Assembly: GCF_018343515.1 (NCBI RefSeq)
Contig: NZ_JAGYPD010000003.1
Location: 264,116-328,115, forward strand
DNA from: Bacillus sp. FJAT-50079
GTDB taxonomy: Bacteria; Bacillota; Bacilli; Bacillales; Bacillaceae_C
DNA: 64,000 nt
Reading direction: 5' to 3'
The translations under genes and the position numbers were made by a program. How positions within the stretch are numbered: position 1 is the stretch's first letter; each line of letters begins with the position of its first letter. Of this stretch, positions 35,155-43,935 are shown in pieces. The notes under the pieces are model-generated. The model was not told the DNA's origin. It saw only the letters and a list, made by a program, of their open reading frames with translations, and ran no database searches.

Positions 35155-35922
35155 TTGAATAAGAAAAAACTTCGACAGCTTGAAATTCTATCTTATCTTG
35201 AAATTATGGAGGAAGTTAGTGTTGAGGAGCTTTCGATTAAACATAATATTTCAGAAGTAAGTATTCGTAGAGATTTAGAGGAATTAGAACAGGAAGGAAA
35301 TCTAATACGTACTCACGGTGGAGCTCGAAGAATTATAGAATCACCGCATATTGCTAAAAATTTTAAAGAGAGAGCAGAGCGGATGTTAAAAGAAAAAGAG
35401 CTAATTGTTGATCGGGTTGCCGAAATGATACCAGATGGTTCAACGATCACTTTAGAAAGTGGTACGACAAATTGGCTATTAGCAAAACGATTAAAACGAA
35501 AGAAACAATTAACCGTCGCCACAAGCTCGATACGGATTATGGAAGAGCTCTATAATGCTCCAGATATTAAATTATTAGTAACTGGCGGAAAATTTCGCGA
35601 AAGAAATATGGACTTCGTCGGCGCGAAAGCCGTTGATTTTATGAAGGATTTTTATTCGGATCTTGCAATTATTACTTGCGATTCGATAAGACCTGGTTTG
35701 GGCGTTTATAAATTAGACGAAGACAGCGCAGATATAGCGAAGTCGATTGTCTCTTCGGCTAAGCAAATTTATGTCGTTGCGGATCATTCGAAAATAAATG
35801 CAAATGGACCGTATCGTTTTTTACCTTCGGAAAAAGTGGACATTTTGTTTACGGATTCCAATATTTTACCTGCGAATAAAGAAAAAATGAAAAATGAGTG
35901 CTATAAAATCATATATTGCTAA
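35155..35922 (+). CDS. DeoR/GlpR-family transcriptional regulator
   Basis: The protein is 255 aa from TTG 35155 (AGAGGGAG 6 bases upstream); the frame opens at 35116, where it overlaps the dehydrogenase stop. The N-terminal winged helix is RQLEILSYLEIMEEVSVEEL, then VSIRRDLEELEQEGNLIRTHGGA, given in pieces. The C-terminal sugar-phosphate domain has TITLESGTTNWLLAKRLK, LLVTGGKFRERNMDFVGAKA and VVADHSKI. Family members release DNA on binding a sugar phosphate, so this is probably the operon's own regulator. Confidence 0.92.
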   Translation: MNKKKLRQLEILSYLEIMEEVSVEELSIKHNISEVSIRRDLEELEQEGNLIRTHGGARRIIESPHIAKNFKERAERMLKEKELIVDRVAEMIPDGSTITLESGTTNWLLAKRLKRKKQLTVATSSIRIMEELYNAPDIKLLVTGGKFRERNMDFVGAKAVDFMKDFYSDLAIITCDSIRPGLGVYKLDEDSADIAKSIVSSAKQIYVVADHSKINANGPYRFLPSEKVDILFTDSNILPANKEKMKNECYKIIYC

Positions 35923-35942
35923 CGATAGAACAGGAGGAAACT

Positions 35943-36836
35943 ATGAAAAATAAAGATAAATTAAGCGGAGTATTTGCACCAGCAGTTACACCCTTTGATG
36001 GCGATGTCATTCGTTACGATTGGCTCGAATCAAATATTCGTAAAATGAACAATGCCGGTGTAAAAGGCTATTTAGCTCTTGGTAGTAATGGGGAATTTAT
36101 GAGCCTATCAGAAGCGGAACAGCTTAAGGTTGTGGAAGTATTTGTTAATAATAAAGAGAATCAAACAATTATGGTTGGAGCATCTCGGGAATCAGTAATT
36201 GAAACCGTTCGTTTTATTGATGAGGTTGCCAAGTTGGATGTAGATTATGTTAGTGTTTTGCCACCACATTATTTTGCTAAAAATGTGACAGATGACATTA
36301 TGATTAAATATTTCTTAGAAGTCGCGGAACAATCATCATTGCCAGTTTTAGTATACAACGCGCCTGGATTCGCATCTAATGTAAATATTAAAGCTGATGT
36401 ACTACGTAGAATAGCGGAACACCCTAATATCGTAGGCATTAAGGATAGCTCGCCTTCTGGTATTGTTTCTTTCTTAAATGCTACGAGAAATATTAATGAT
36501 TTTAGCGTACTCGCAGGTTCAGCTGACTTTTTCTACACAGCACTTATGTATGGAGCTACGGGGGGAATCGTTTCATTAGCAAACTATTTGCCGAAATTAA
36601 GCGTTCAATTGTACCAAACTTTTCTTGAAGGTGATATAAAGAGCGGTGTAGATTTGCATTTTAAAATATTCGACATTAATCAAAAAGTGTCGGGGAAATT
36701 TGGGGTTGCAGGCGTGAAGGAAGCTATGAATATTACCGGATTTAATGGAGGTGAACCGAGAAGTCCATTACAGAGGTTAACTCGGGAACAAGCGGAGATT
36801 CTTAATAAGTGTTTTCAAGAGAAGGTGCTAATATGA
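35943..36836 (+). CDS. Dihydrodipicolinate synthase (DapA/NanA) family lyase
   Basis: The protein is 297 aa from ATG 35943, which has AGGAGG upstream. It has GVFAPAVTPFDGD, YLALGSNGEFMSLSEAE (the GTTGE loop is here GSNGE), LVYNAPGF with the catalytic Tyr, and NIVGIKDSSPSG with Schiff-base Lys167. These enzymes cleave or form 2-keto acids using pyruvate. In a catabolic operon it would more likely split a 2-keto-3-deoxy sugar acid than make lysine. Confidence 0.9.
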   Translation: MKNKDKLSGVFAPAVTPFDGDVIRYDWLESNIRKMNNAGVKGYLALGSNGEFMSLSEAEQLKVVEVFVNNKENQTIMVGASRESVIETVRFIDEVAKLDVDYVSVLPPHYFAKNVTDDIMIKYFLEVAEQSSLPVLVYNAPGFASNVNIKADVLRRIAEHPNIVGIKDSSPSGIVSFLNATRNINDFSVLAGSADFFYTALMYGATGGIVSLANYLPKLSVQLYQTFLEGDIKSGVDLHFKIFDINQKVSGKFGVAGVKEAMNITGFNGGEPRSPLQRLTREQAEILNKCFQEKVLI

Positions 36837-37825
36837 AAAAAATACTTTTAACTCAGCCAATTCCCGAACAAGTGATCAAACCATTAAGGAGCAGATTTGA
36901 ATTTATTCTTTCTCCAGATCCATCCGATGAAACAGTTAGAAAATATATAAGCGGTGTTGATGGGTTATTAGTTCGGACGGGAACTCGATTAAGCCGAGAG
37001 ACCATATTTGCAGCACGATCACTTAAGGTGATTGGGCGTACTGGGGTCGGAGTCGATAATGTGGATATAGAAGCTGCAAGTGAGGCAGGTATCCCAGTTT
37101 GCTATACTCCCGAAGCAAATAGTGTATCTGTTGCTGAACACACAATGGCATTCATATTAGCGATATCTAAAAACCTATTGAACTTGGATCGGGAAACAAA
37201 ACAAGGAAACTGGAAGGTACGTGATCGGTCACATGCCATTGATCTTAGTGGAAAAACACTTGGACTATTAGGATTTGGGAGAATAGGCCGAGCGATGTTT
37301 GAAATCGCGAAGGTGTTTGGAATAGAGGTTAGCATCTATGATCCATTTATTCCACAAGAACTTATACCAAACAACGTGAAGTTCTTTACAAACTTAAAAG
37401 AATTTGTTTCTGCTGTTGATATTATTTCGGTTCATATCCCTTTAAGTCCTGAAACGAAAGGGATCATCGACTATGACACGATCATAGCAATGAAAAAAGA
37501 TGCGATTCTAATTAATACATCTAGGGGCTCGATTATTAATGAAAGAGATCTTGAAAAGGCTTTAGAAGAAGGATGGTTATCAGGAGTAGGTTTAGATGTT
37601 TTTGAAAATGAACCTCACCCGAAAAATTGTGGATTAAATAAATTTGACCGAGTCTATATGACACCTCATAGCGCTGCTTTAACGAAGGAATGTAGATTGC
37701 GTATGGCTACACATGCTATGCAAGGAATTGTCGATGTTTTAGAAAAACGGAGCCCACAATGGGTATTTAATCAGCGGGAATTAACAAATTTATGTAAGGA
37801 GGAGAGTTTTAATGGCAATCGTTAA
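36833..37825 (+). CDS. D-2-hydroxyacid dehydrogenase (SerA-like, NAD-dependent)
   Basis: The protein is 330 aa. ATG 36833 overlaps the upstream stop (ATGA) and has a GAAGGTG site. It has GLLVRTGTRLSRE, IGRTGVGVDNVDIEAASEAG, the NAD-binding LGLLGFGRIGRAMFEIA, NTSRGSIINERDLEKALEEG, and FENEPHP with TPHSAALT, where the catalytic Arg, Glu and His lie. It reduces glyoxylate or hydroxypyruvate, or oxidises a hydroxyacid. It ends 14 bases inside the aldolase gene. Confidence 0.9.
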   Translation: MKKILLTQPIPEQVIKPLRSRFEFILSPDPSDETVRKYISGVDGLLVRTGTRLSRETIFAARSLKVIGRTGVGVDNVDIEAASEAGIPVCYTPEANSVSVAEHTMAFILAISKNLLNLDRETKQGNWKVRDRSHAIDLSGKTLGLLGFGRIGRAMFEIAKVFGIEVSIYDPFIPQELIPNNVKFFTNLKEFVSAVDIISVHIPLSPETKGIIDYDTIIAMKKDAILINTSRGSIINERDLEKALEEGWLSGVGLDVFENEPHPKNCGLNKFDRVYMTPHSAALTKECRLRMATHAMQGIVDVLEKRSPQWVFNQRELTNLCKEESFNGNR

Positions 37826-38735
37826 TGCTAAGGAAATACTACAGAATGCAACTAGGGACGGATATACAGTAGGTGCGTTTAATATTACTAGTATTGTACA
37901 AATGAAAGCGGTTATTGAGGCGGCGGTGAAAAAGAAATCGCCTGTGATTATTCAAACTTCAGTAGGTACAGTAAAGTTTTTAACACCTCAGCTTATAACT
38001 GCTGCATTTAACGCTTTAGCAAAAGATGCTCCTGTTCCGATTTGTCTTCATTTGGATCATTGTACAGACTTAGATTTTTGTAAACGATGTGCGGATGCAG
38101 GGTATACAAATATTATGATTGACGCCTCCTTAGAAAATTTTGAAGTTAATGTTCAAAGAACGAAAGAGATCGTTGATTATTGCCACAAAATCGGCGGAAT
38201 TTCTGTTGAAGGAGAGCTAGGAACGGTGATGGGAGTCGAAGATGATATTTCGATTGACGCAGAAGATGCCCAACTTTGCGATCCAGATAAAGCGCTTGAA
38301 TTTGTAGAAAGAACGGGTGTAGATTTATTTGCGCCTGCCATTGGTACAGCGCATGGGATGTATCAAAAGACTCCAAATATTGATTTCTCCCTATTGGAGC
38401 ATATCGGACAACTGGTTAATGGTGATAAGATGAGAGCGCCCCTTGTTATCCATGGAGGAACAGGGTTATCAGAAGAAACGATTAAGCGGCTTATCTCATT
38501 GGGTGGGGCAAAATTTAATGTCTCGACCGATTTAAAGCATTGCATAATTGATAGTACATATGACTATCTACAAAATCATCAGAATGATTATAATCCTGGA
38601 AAATTAGACCAGACGGCTTATGCGGCAACTGTTTCCCTCATAGAAAAATGGATTGATTTATTCGGGAGTGCAGATAGATATGGGATGGAGAATTGCGAGA
38701 GCGATAAAATGTTAACTGGAGGGGGAGCTCAATGA
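37812..38735 (+). CDS. Class II (zinc) ketose-bisphosphate aldolase
   Basis: The protein is 307 aa. It has GAFNITSIVQMKAVIEAA, LHLDHCTDLDFCKRCADAG (zinc His and catalytic Asp), VEGELGTVMGVEDD, FAPAIGTAHGMYQ (zinc His), VIHGGTGLSEETI (zinc His) and FNVSTDLK (phosphate). It belongs with FbaA, KbaY/GatY and IolJ, which cleave ketose phosphates to DHAP and an aldehyde. GGAGGAGAG precedes the start. It probably completes the breakdown of the nucleoside sugar. Confidence 0.92.
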   Translation: MAIVNAKEILQNATRDGYTVGAFNITSIVQMKAVIEAAVKKKSPVIIQTSVGTVKFLTPQLITAAFNALAKDAPVPICLHLDHCTDLDFCKRCADAGYTNIMIDASLENFEVNVQRTKEIVDYCHKIGGISVEGELGTVMGVEDDISIDAEDAQLCDPDKALEFVERTGVDLFAPAIGTAHGMYQKTPNIDFSLLEHIGQLVNGDKMRAPLVIHGGTGLSEETIKRLISLGGAKFNVSTDLKHCIIDSTYDYLQNHQNDYNPGKLDQTAYAATVSLIEKWIDLFGSADRYGMENCESDKMLTGGGAQ

Positions 38736-39499
38736 TTAAGGCAGTATTGTTTGATCAAGACGGGGTCATAATCGATACTGAGCGTGATGGACATCGAGTT
38801 GCTTTTAATATGGCCTTTACTGAACATGGATATGATATTGAGTGGGATGTAGAATTATACCATAAACTACTTCAGATAGGTGGAGGAAAGGAAAGGATTA
38901 GGTATTACTTCGAAAACTATTATGAAGGCGCTACCCCGCGAAATATAGATGAATTGATTCATAACCTACACAAAACAAAGACAGAGGCTTTCCTTGAAAT
39001 CCTTAATACACTTCCCTTGCGTCCGGGAATTAAAAGATTTATGAAAGAATTAAATGAAGCTGGGATCTTAATTGGTATTTGTACAACTTCTAATGAAAAA
39101 GTAGCCAATACAATCGCAAATAGTAGATTAGCAGGCATTGAATTTAGTGTGATTCTTGCAGGCGATATGGTTTCCAAGAAAAAGCCAGATCCGGAAATAT
39201 ACAATACTGCGCTAAAGAAAATAAATATCACACCGTCGGAATGTCTAGTAGTTGAAGATTCTTATATTGGCATTAGTGCAGCAAAAGCAGCGGGGTGCCA
39301 TGTACTTGCAACATATAGTGACTATACCAAAGATGAAGATTTAAGTCAGGCTGATATGATTGTCAATTGTCTTGGAGACGAAAATGGTGAAAAGGCATGT
39401 TTTATTAAAAGCGAACTTCCTTTATTAATAGAAGGGGTAATCACTTTTAAAGATTTGCAACTATTTTTGTCTGATGAGTTAAAAACGATCAATAAATAG
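38732..39499 (+). CDS. HAD-superfamily hydrolase (beta-phosphoglucomutase/phosphatase type)
   Basis: The protein is 255 aa. Motif I is LFDQDGVIIDTERDG with the two Asp residues, and a helical cap follows. Then come motif II (ICTTSNEK), motif III (KKKPDPEIYNTALKK) and motif IV (VVEDSYIGISAAKAAG). This layout is shared by sugar-phosphate phosphatases and beta-PGM. It starts on the aldolase stop (ATGA) and is the last gene of the operon. Confidence 0.9.
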   Translation: MIKAVLFDQDGVIIDTERDGHRVAFNMAFTEHGYDIEWDVELYHKLLQIGGGKERIRYYFENYYEGATPRNIDELIHNLHKTKTEAFLEILNTLPLRPGIKRFMKELNEAGILIGICTTSNEKVANTIANSRLAGIEFSVILAGDMVSKKKPDPEIYNTALKKINITPSECLVVEDSYIGISAAKAAGCHVLATYSDYTKDEDLSQADMIVNCLGDENGEKACFIKSELPLLIEGVITFKDLQLFLSDELKTINK

Positions 39500-39522
39500 A
39501 TGCTCTTATTATAATCATATTA

Positions 39523-39580
39523 GCAGAAATCCCAGCTTCTATGAAGTAGCAGGATGAATGACGCATTGCTTTTTCAATTT
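39523..39580 (+). repeat. Short dispersed repeat C, copy 1
   Basis: The stretch TTCTATGAAGTAGCAGGATG followed by AATGACGCATTG resembles TTCTATAAGTGGCAGGATG with AATGTAGTATTG at 58672-58712. It is non-coding. Confidence 0.45.
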
Positions 39581-39623
39581 AAGCTTCGCGTAATTGATTA
39601 TAAATAAACAAAATGGTTGGAAG

Positions 39624-39668
39624 CTTGTCCCGTAAGTCGTGATTTGACTTATGGGACAAGTTTTTTTG
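39624..39668 (+). terminator. Terminator of the nucleoside operon
   Basis: CTTGTCCCGTAAGTC pairs with GACTTATGGGACAAG, and seven or more T residues follow. Confidence 0.92.
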
Positions 39669-39738
39669 AAGCTCCTAATAAGATTAACTATAAGAGTTGA
39701 AGTTAAGATGTTCATTTAAATGATTTTAACAGAAGCCT

Positions 39739-39905
39739 ACCTAGTTGATTGGAGTGAAAGGCGGAGACTCCTAGAAGATTAGAAGTAAAAGCAAGACTCC
39801 GCAGGAGCGCATTTTAAGGAACGAAGCCGTTACCACATCGTGTGGAAACAGCCTTATGACCAACATCCTGTTGGCCCGAGACTCGCGTGTTACCCCCTGG
39901 AACAG
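39739..39905 (+). repeat. Dispersed repeat family A, copy 2
   Basis: It shares, in order, GGAGACTCCT, AGCAAGACTCCGCAGGAG, ATTTTAAGGAACGAAGCC, CACATCGTGTGG and ACCAACATCCTGTTGGCCCG with the copy at 13041-13290. Together with the terminator and repeat C it fills the 550-base gap before the L,D-transpeptidase gene. Confidence 0.75.
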
Positions 39906-40052
39906 AAATCAACGGTGTTTTACTTCCCACATTTTATGTATGTTATTTATTTCAACCATTCTGTGGTTACACTTAAACTTAAACATCTCATGATATATCC
40001 CCATTCCTATCTAAGTTTCATACACTAATCATAAACGAATGGAGATGATTGT

Positions 40053-40388
40053 ATGGCATTATGGATTGATGTTTCCACAAAGAAGCATCAACTAAAACTA
40101 TATGATGGTCAGAAATTAATAAAAACGTATCCGGTCGCAATTGGGAAAATGTTAACGCCAACACCAGCGGGCACTTATACAATTGTAAATAAGCAGCCGC
40201 ATCCTGGGGGGCCGTTTGGAGTATTGTGGATGGGATTATCGAAGCCGCATTACGGTATTCACGGGACGAATAACCCTTCATCTATCGGTAAAAGTGTGTC
40301 ACATGGATGCATAAGGATGCACAATCATGACGTTCTGGAACTTTCAAGAAAAGTTTCGATTGGGACAAAGGTGGTTATTCATCAATAA
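40053..40388 (+). CDS. Minimal L,D-transpeptidase (YkuD domain)
   Basis: The protein is 111 aa and consists of little but the catalytic domain: [46 protein letters not shown] and the active-site [14 protein letters not shown] (nucleophile Cys86). There is no signal peptide, membrane anchor or LysM domain, unlike many family members. It makes 3-3 peptidoglycan cross-links. How it leaves the cell is unclear. Its own ribosome site is GGAGATG. Confidence 0.92.
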   Translation: MALWIDVSTKKHQLKLYDGQKLIKTYPVAIGKMLTPTPAGTYTIVNKQPHPGGPFGVLWMGLSKPHYGIHGTNNPSSIGKSVSHGCIRMHNHDVLELSRKVSIGTKVVIHQ

Positions 40389-40443
40389 CCATGAAAAATC
40401 CTCTTAACATTATCATAAGTGGATTTTATCCTTAGAAAATGAA

Positions 40444-40472
40444 AGAGATCATCTAGTTTTAGATGATCGTTT
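40444..40472 (+). terminator. Probable terminator of the L,D-transpeptidase gene
   Basis: GATCATCTA pairs with TAGATGATC and is followed by GTTTCT. It lies just before the next promoter. Confidence 0.55.
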
Positions 40473-40476
40473 CTCG

Positions 40477-40499
40477 TATAATAAATGTAAGCGTTAACA
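40477..40499 (+). promoter_or_regulatory. -10 box and perfect cre site before the choline-kinase-like gene
   Basis: TATAAT (40477-40482) is followed by TGTAAGCGTTAACA (40486-40499), which matches the CcpA consensus TGWAANCGNTNWCA at every position. A cre over the transcription start normally gives glucose repression. The -35 is weak. Confidence 0.65.
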
Positions 40500-40570
40500 T
40501 CATAGTGTTGAGCAGCATATCTTATGTAGTTAGGGATGTGTTTTTTTATCTTTTCAAAGGAGTTGATTGT

Positions 40571-41476
40571 ATGGCATTTTATCAAGAAGTAAAGCAGCTT
40601 ATTTCAGATGCTTTACATGCTCCTCTTTGCTCAATAACAAATATTCAACAAGTTGGCGGAATGACGAATCTTAATTTCCGTGTGACTATACAAGATAAAG
40701 AGTTTGTTGTAAGGATTCCGGGAAAAGGAACAGTAGGCATGATTAACCGAGTGAATGAGTTTGAGAATGCGATGATTGGTTATGAAATTGGCATTAATGT
40801 TAAACAAGAATATTTTAATAAAGAAACGGGTTTAAAAATTACAGCATATATAGATGATGCAGAGTCCTTAACAAGGCAATCTGCACGTCAACATGAAAAT
40901 ATAAAGCAAGTAGCAGATATATTAAGGAAACTTCATTATAGCGGGCGTGTGATGAACAATGCATTCGATGTATTTGCAGAAATCGAGCTCTATGAACATC
41001 TTATTAATCAAAAAGGCGGTACTTATTTGGAGGGATATGAGGCAGCTCGACATGAGTTGTTTTTACTAAAAGATTACTATGAATCAATTCCAATTGAACT
41101 TGCTCCATGTCATATTGACCCGGTTGCTGGCAATTTAATAAAAACGAGAAGCGGAACGTTATACCTCATTGATTGGGAATATAGTGGCATGTGTGATCCC
41201 CTTTGGGATGTCGGTGTTTTTATTGAAGAATGTGGTTTATCAATCGAAGAAGCTGATCTATTTATGACTAGCTATTTTCAAAGAGAGCCAACTCTTGTTG
41301 AAAGGGAAAGAATTTTATTAAATCATATATTTCAAGACTTTTTATGGAGCCTCTGGTCGCAAGTGAAAAAGGCCGACGGTGAAGATTTAGGAGCGTACGG
41401 TGATATGCGATTAAATCGCGCGAAAAATAAAATGGCACAGTTTTTTGAAATGATCAATGGGGAAGACGTCGGATAA
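40571..41476 (+). CDS. Choline/ethanolamine-kinase-like phosphotransferase (APH fold)
   Basis: The protein is 301 aa from ATG 40571 (AAAGGAG 8 bases upstream); the longer frame would start inside the promoter. It has the LicA/APH pattern: QVGGMTNLNFRV (nucleotide loop), FVVRIPGKGT (Lys), PCHIDPVAGNLI (catalytic Asp, metal Asn) and YLIDWEYSGMCDPLWDVG (metal Asp). It phosphorylates a small alcohol such as choline, or a thiamine- or sugar-like molecule. The cre upstream suggests a link with carbon supply. Confidence 0.85.
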   Translation: MAFYQEVKQLISDALHAPLCSITNIQQVGGMTNLNFRVTIQDKEFVVRIPGKGTVGMINRVNEFENAMIGYEIGINVKQEYFNKETGLKITAYIDDAESLTRQSARQHENIKQVADILRKLHYSGRVMNNAFDVFAEIELYEHLINQKGGTYLEGYEAARHELFLLKDYYESIPIELAPCHIDPVAGNLIKTRSGTLYLIDWEYSGMCDPLWDVGVFIEECGLSIEEADLFMTSYFQREPTLVERERILLNHIFQDFLWSLWSQVKKADGEDLGAYGDMRLNRAKNKMAQFFEMINGEDVG

Positions 41477-41511
41477 AAAGCCATGAAGAAACCTCCTCAT
41501 GGCTTTCTTTC
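41477..41511 (+). terminator. Terminator of the choline-kinase-like gene
   Basis: AAAGCCATGA pairs with TCATGGCTTT, followed by CTTTC. Confidence 0.8.
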
Positions 41512-41573
41512 AACAAAGCTCGAGGGGGAGTGCCAAGCATTGGTTTCATATCATATTTTTGAGGTGATCAAGT

Positions 41574-43517
41574 GTGATAGATAAAAAGCTGATGAGAAAG
41601 ATGTGGGAGGATTTCGTATATGAAGGACGTTTACATGAAGAAGTAAAGTTTGAAGTGCGAGAGGCATGGCTTCGTTCTAAAGCATATGGTGTTGATCCGC
41701 ACGTTAAAATTGGTCAAGCATTGCTTTCAGCTAGTGAACTCGCTGCTTTACAAATGCAAAATGAAGAACTAATCCTAATGGCTATGCCGCTAATGGAAAA
41801 TCTTTATTCAATTGTTAAGGGATCAGGCTTTCTTGTTATTCTTTGTGACGAGAACGGATACCTTATGAGAGTGATTGGAGATAAACAGCCCCTTGTTCAC
41901 GCTGAGAAAATCCAATTTATAGAAGGTGCACTTTGGAGTGAAAAGCAGATGGGAGCGAATGCCATTGGTACATGTATTGCTAAAGACAAGCCCATTCAAA
42001 TATGGGATTCCGAACATTATACCGTCGCTTGCCATCCATGGTCATGTTCAGCCGCACCTATTCATGATTCCTCGGGAAAGATCATCGGTGCATTAAATAT
42101 GTCAGGGCCAGGAGATAAAGTACATCCTCATACACTGGGGATGGTTGTTTCATCGGCGGGAGCAATCGAAAAGCAACTGAAAATTATGGAAGAAATAAAA
42201 GAAAATGAGATCATGACAAGCCTCTTGGAAGCGACGACAGACGCTTTTGCTGAAGGAATGATCATCATTGATATGGAAGGAATAATCCTGAAAACGAATC
42301 GAATTTTACATCGGATGATGAAGCAGGGGAAGAATGGGTTTGTAGGGAAAAAAATAGATGAAGTTTTTGAAAATCAGTATATGAAGCAAATCATTGGATT
42401 TCAAACGGATATTCATGATCGGGAAACTAAGCTCAAAGTTGTAGCAAATGAGATAGAAAAGCATGTATTGATCTCATCCAAGGGAATTTTTCAACATAAT
42501 GAAAAGGTTGGGAAGTTGCTGACATTTAAAGAAATACATAAGGTGAGGCAGCTCATTAATCAATTTTCAGGAAATCAGGCAAAAATGACTTTCCTTGATA
42601 TTGTTGGAGAAAGCTCAAAAATCCAACATAGTAAACGGGAAGCATTATTAGCTGCGCGCTCTGATTCAAATGTTCTTTTGACAGGTGAAAGTGGAACAGG
42701 CAAGGATATATTTGCCCAAGCAATTCATAATGAAAGCGAAAGAAGAAATAAGCCGTTTATTGCGATTAATTGCGGAGGGATCCCAAGGGATTTACTAGGG
42801 AGTGAGTTATTTGGATACGAAGAGGGGGCGTTTACTGGTGCTAGGAGAGGAGGGAGTTCAGGAAAATTTGAGCTTGCCGACCGCGGGACCATTTTTTTGG
42901 ATGAAATAGGAGAAATGTCATTGGAAATGCAAGTGCTCCTTTTACGTGTTCTTCAAGAGAAAGAGGTTGTTAGAATTGGAGGTCATAAAGTTATTCCTGT
43001 TGATGTGAGGATCATTGCGGCAACGAATAAAAATCTATTCGAAGAAGTAAGAAAGGGTAACTTTCGGGAGGATTTATTTTTTAGGTTGAATGTCATTCCG
43101 ATTACCCTCCCGCCATTAAGAGATAGACGTGAAGATATCCCCTTACTCGCACAATATTTTATTGAAAAACTGGCATATAGACTTGATAAGCACAATCTAG
43201 ACGTGTCATCGGCATTTTATGAAACGCTTCTTAACTATGAATGGCCCGGGAATATTAGGGAGCTGCAAAATATATTAGAACGATCGATCGTAAGATCAAA
43301 TAGTGATACGTTAAGTGAAGATGTATTGCCGATCGATTTATTTAGTAAGCAAAGAGTAGCTAATGGAGAAGAGTTACCTGTAAAAGAAGAAATAAAAAAG
43401 CGGGCACTCCTTCATTCAATCAAACTACACAATGGAAATTACAGCCTTGCTGCCAAACATTTAGGCATTGCAAGAAGTACTCTATATCGGCAAATGGAAC
43501 GTTATGGCGTGCGATAA
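41574..43517 (+). CDS. acoR: Sigma-54-dependent activator of acetoin catabolism, AcoR
   Basis: The protein is 647 aa. It has an N-terminal GAF-like sensor (about 60-205, with CHPWSCSAAPIHD), a PAS-like region (about 215-325), and the AAA+ domain with Walker A GESGTGKD (from Gly371), the sigma-54 contact loop GAFTGA (about 418-423) and FLDEIGEM. It ends in a Fis-type helix-turn-helix, NYSLAAKHLGIARSTLYRQM. The GTG start follows GAGGTGATC. Position next to acoABC and the sigma-54 promoter supports the AcoR name. Confidence 0.92.
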   Translation: MIDKKLMRKMWEDFVYEGRLHEEVKFEVREAWLRSKAYGVDPHVKIGQALLSASELAALQMQNEELILMAMPLMENLYSIVKGSGFLVILCDENGYLMRVIGDKQPLVHAEKIQFIEGALWSEKQMGANAIGTCIAKDKPIQIWDSEHYTVACHPWSCSAAPIHDSSGKIIGALNMSGPGDKVHPHTLGMVVSSAGAIEKQLKIMEEIKENEIMTSLLEATTDAFAEGMIIIDMEGIILKTNRILHRMMKQGKNGFVGKKIDEVFENQYMKQIIGFQTDIHDRETKLKVVANEIEKHVLISSKGIFQHNEKVGKLLTFKEIHKVRQLINQFSGNQAKMTFLDIVGESSKIQHSKREALLAARSDSNVLLTGESGTGKDIFAQAIHNESERRNKPFIAINCGGIPRDLLGSELFGYEEGAFTGARRGGSSGKFELADRGTIFLDEIGEMSLEMQVLLLRVLQEKEVVRIGGHKVIPVDVRIIAATNKNLFEEVRKGNFREDLFFRLNVIPITLPPLRDRREDIPLLAQYFIEKLAYRLDKHNLDVSSAFYETLLNYEWPGNIRELQNILERSIVRSNSDTLSEDVLPIDLFSKQRVANGEELPVKEEIKKRALLHSIKLHNGNYSLAAKHLGIARSTLYRQMERYGVR

Positions 43518-43531
43518 ATAGTAATAAAGAA

Positions 43532-43597
43532 TGTCCCAATATGAAACAGTGTCCCATTTAATCTGGGACATGCTGTCTCATATTGGGACATTTTTTT
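43532..43597 (+). promoter_or_regulatory. Nested dyads: candidate AcoR binding sites that also form the acoR terminator
   Basis: TGTCCCAATATGAAACA (43532-43548) and TGTCTCATATTGGGACA (43574-43590) are both TGTNNCA-N3-TGNNACA dyads. Between them lies TGTCCCA-N7-TGGGACA (43550-43570). The outer sites also pair with each other in RNA and are followed by a T7 run. So the region can end acoR transcription and serve as an enhancer for the sigma-54 promoter at 43874. Confidence 0.65.
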
Positions 43598-43649
43598 GCT
43601 GTGTAGGAAATTATAAAATATTGGATTGCGGGTAATTTCTATCTAGGAA

Positions 43650-43841
43650 TCTACGTATAGCTCGAGTCGCTCAGCGACTAGCTATACGATAAGTCAGCAT
43701 GGTTCGCTCTTCAGGCTCACCGTGTTTCCTTTTTCTCGATTAGTTCGTCGGCTAAGATCGCCACGTCCTATGGCAACATCGAAGCACCAATATTCTGTTG
43801 GCGCAGTTTATACGTCGCAAAAAGGGCGCTTGCGCTTTTAT
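43650..43841 (+). repeat. Dispersed repeat family B, copy 2
   Basis: It shares blocks with 23596-23758: AGTCGCTCAGCG, CGATAAGTCAGCAT, CGTGTTTCCTTT, CGCCACGTCCTATGG, TACGTCGC and GGGCGCTTGCGCTTTT. It lies between the candidate activator sites and the sigma-54 promoter of the aco operon. Confidence 0.75.
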
Positions 43842-43873
43842 TTCTGGATTGTTATTTGTACGCTGTTTTAACA

Positions 43874-43890
43874 TTGGCATGAAAATTGCA
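43874..43890 (+). promoter_or_regulatory. Sigma-54 (-24/-12) promoter of acoABC
   Basis: TTGGCATGAAAATTGCA matches the TTGGCAC-N5-TTGCW consensus, with the invariant GG and GC ten bases apart. It lies about 46 bases before acoA and after a gene for a sigma-54 activator. Confidence 0.88.
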
Positions 43891-43935
43891 AGATAATAGA
43901 TGAGTAGAAATCTATTTTTAGAGGAGGAGCAACGA

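Noticed and set aside
39840-40028. Plus-strand open frame before the L,D-transpeptidase
   Set aside because: It begins inside a family A repeat and runs through AT-rich non-coding sequence.
40463-40570. N-terminal extension of the choline-kinase-like gene
   Set aside because: It would start before the cre site and lacks a ribosome site; ATG 40571 has a good one.
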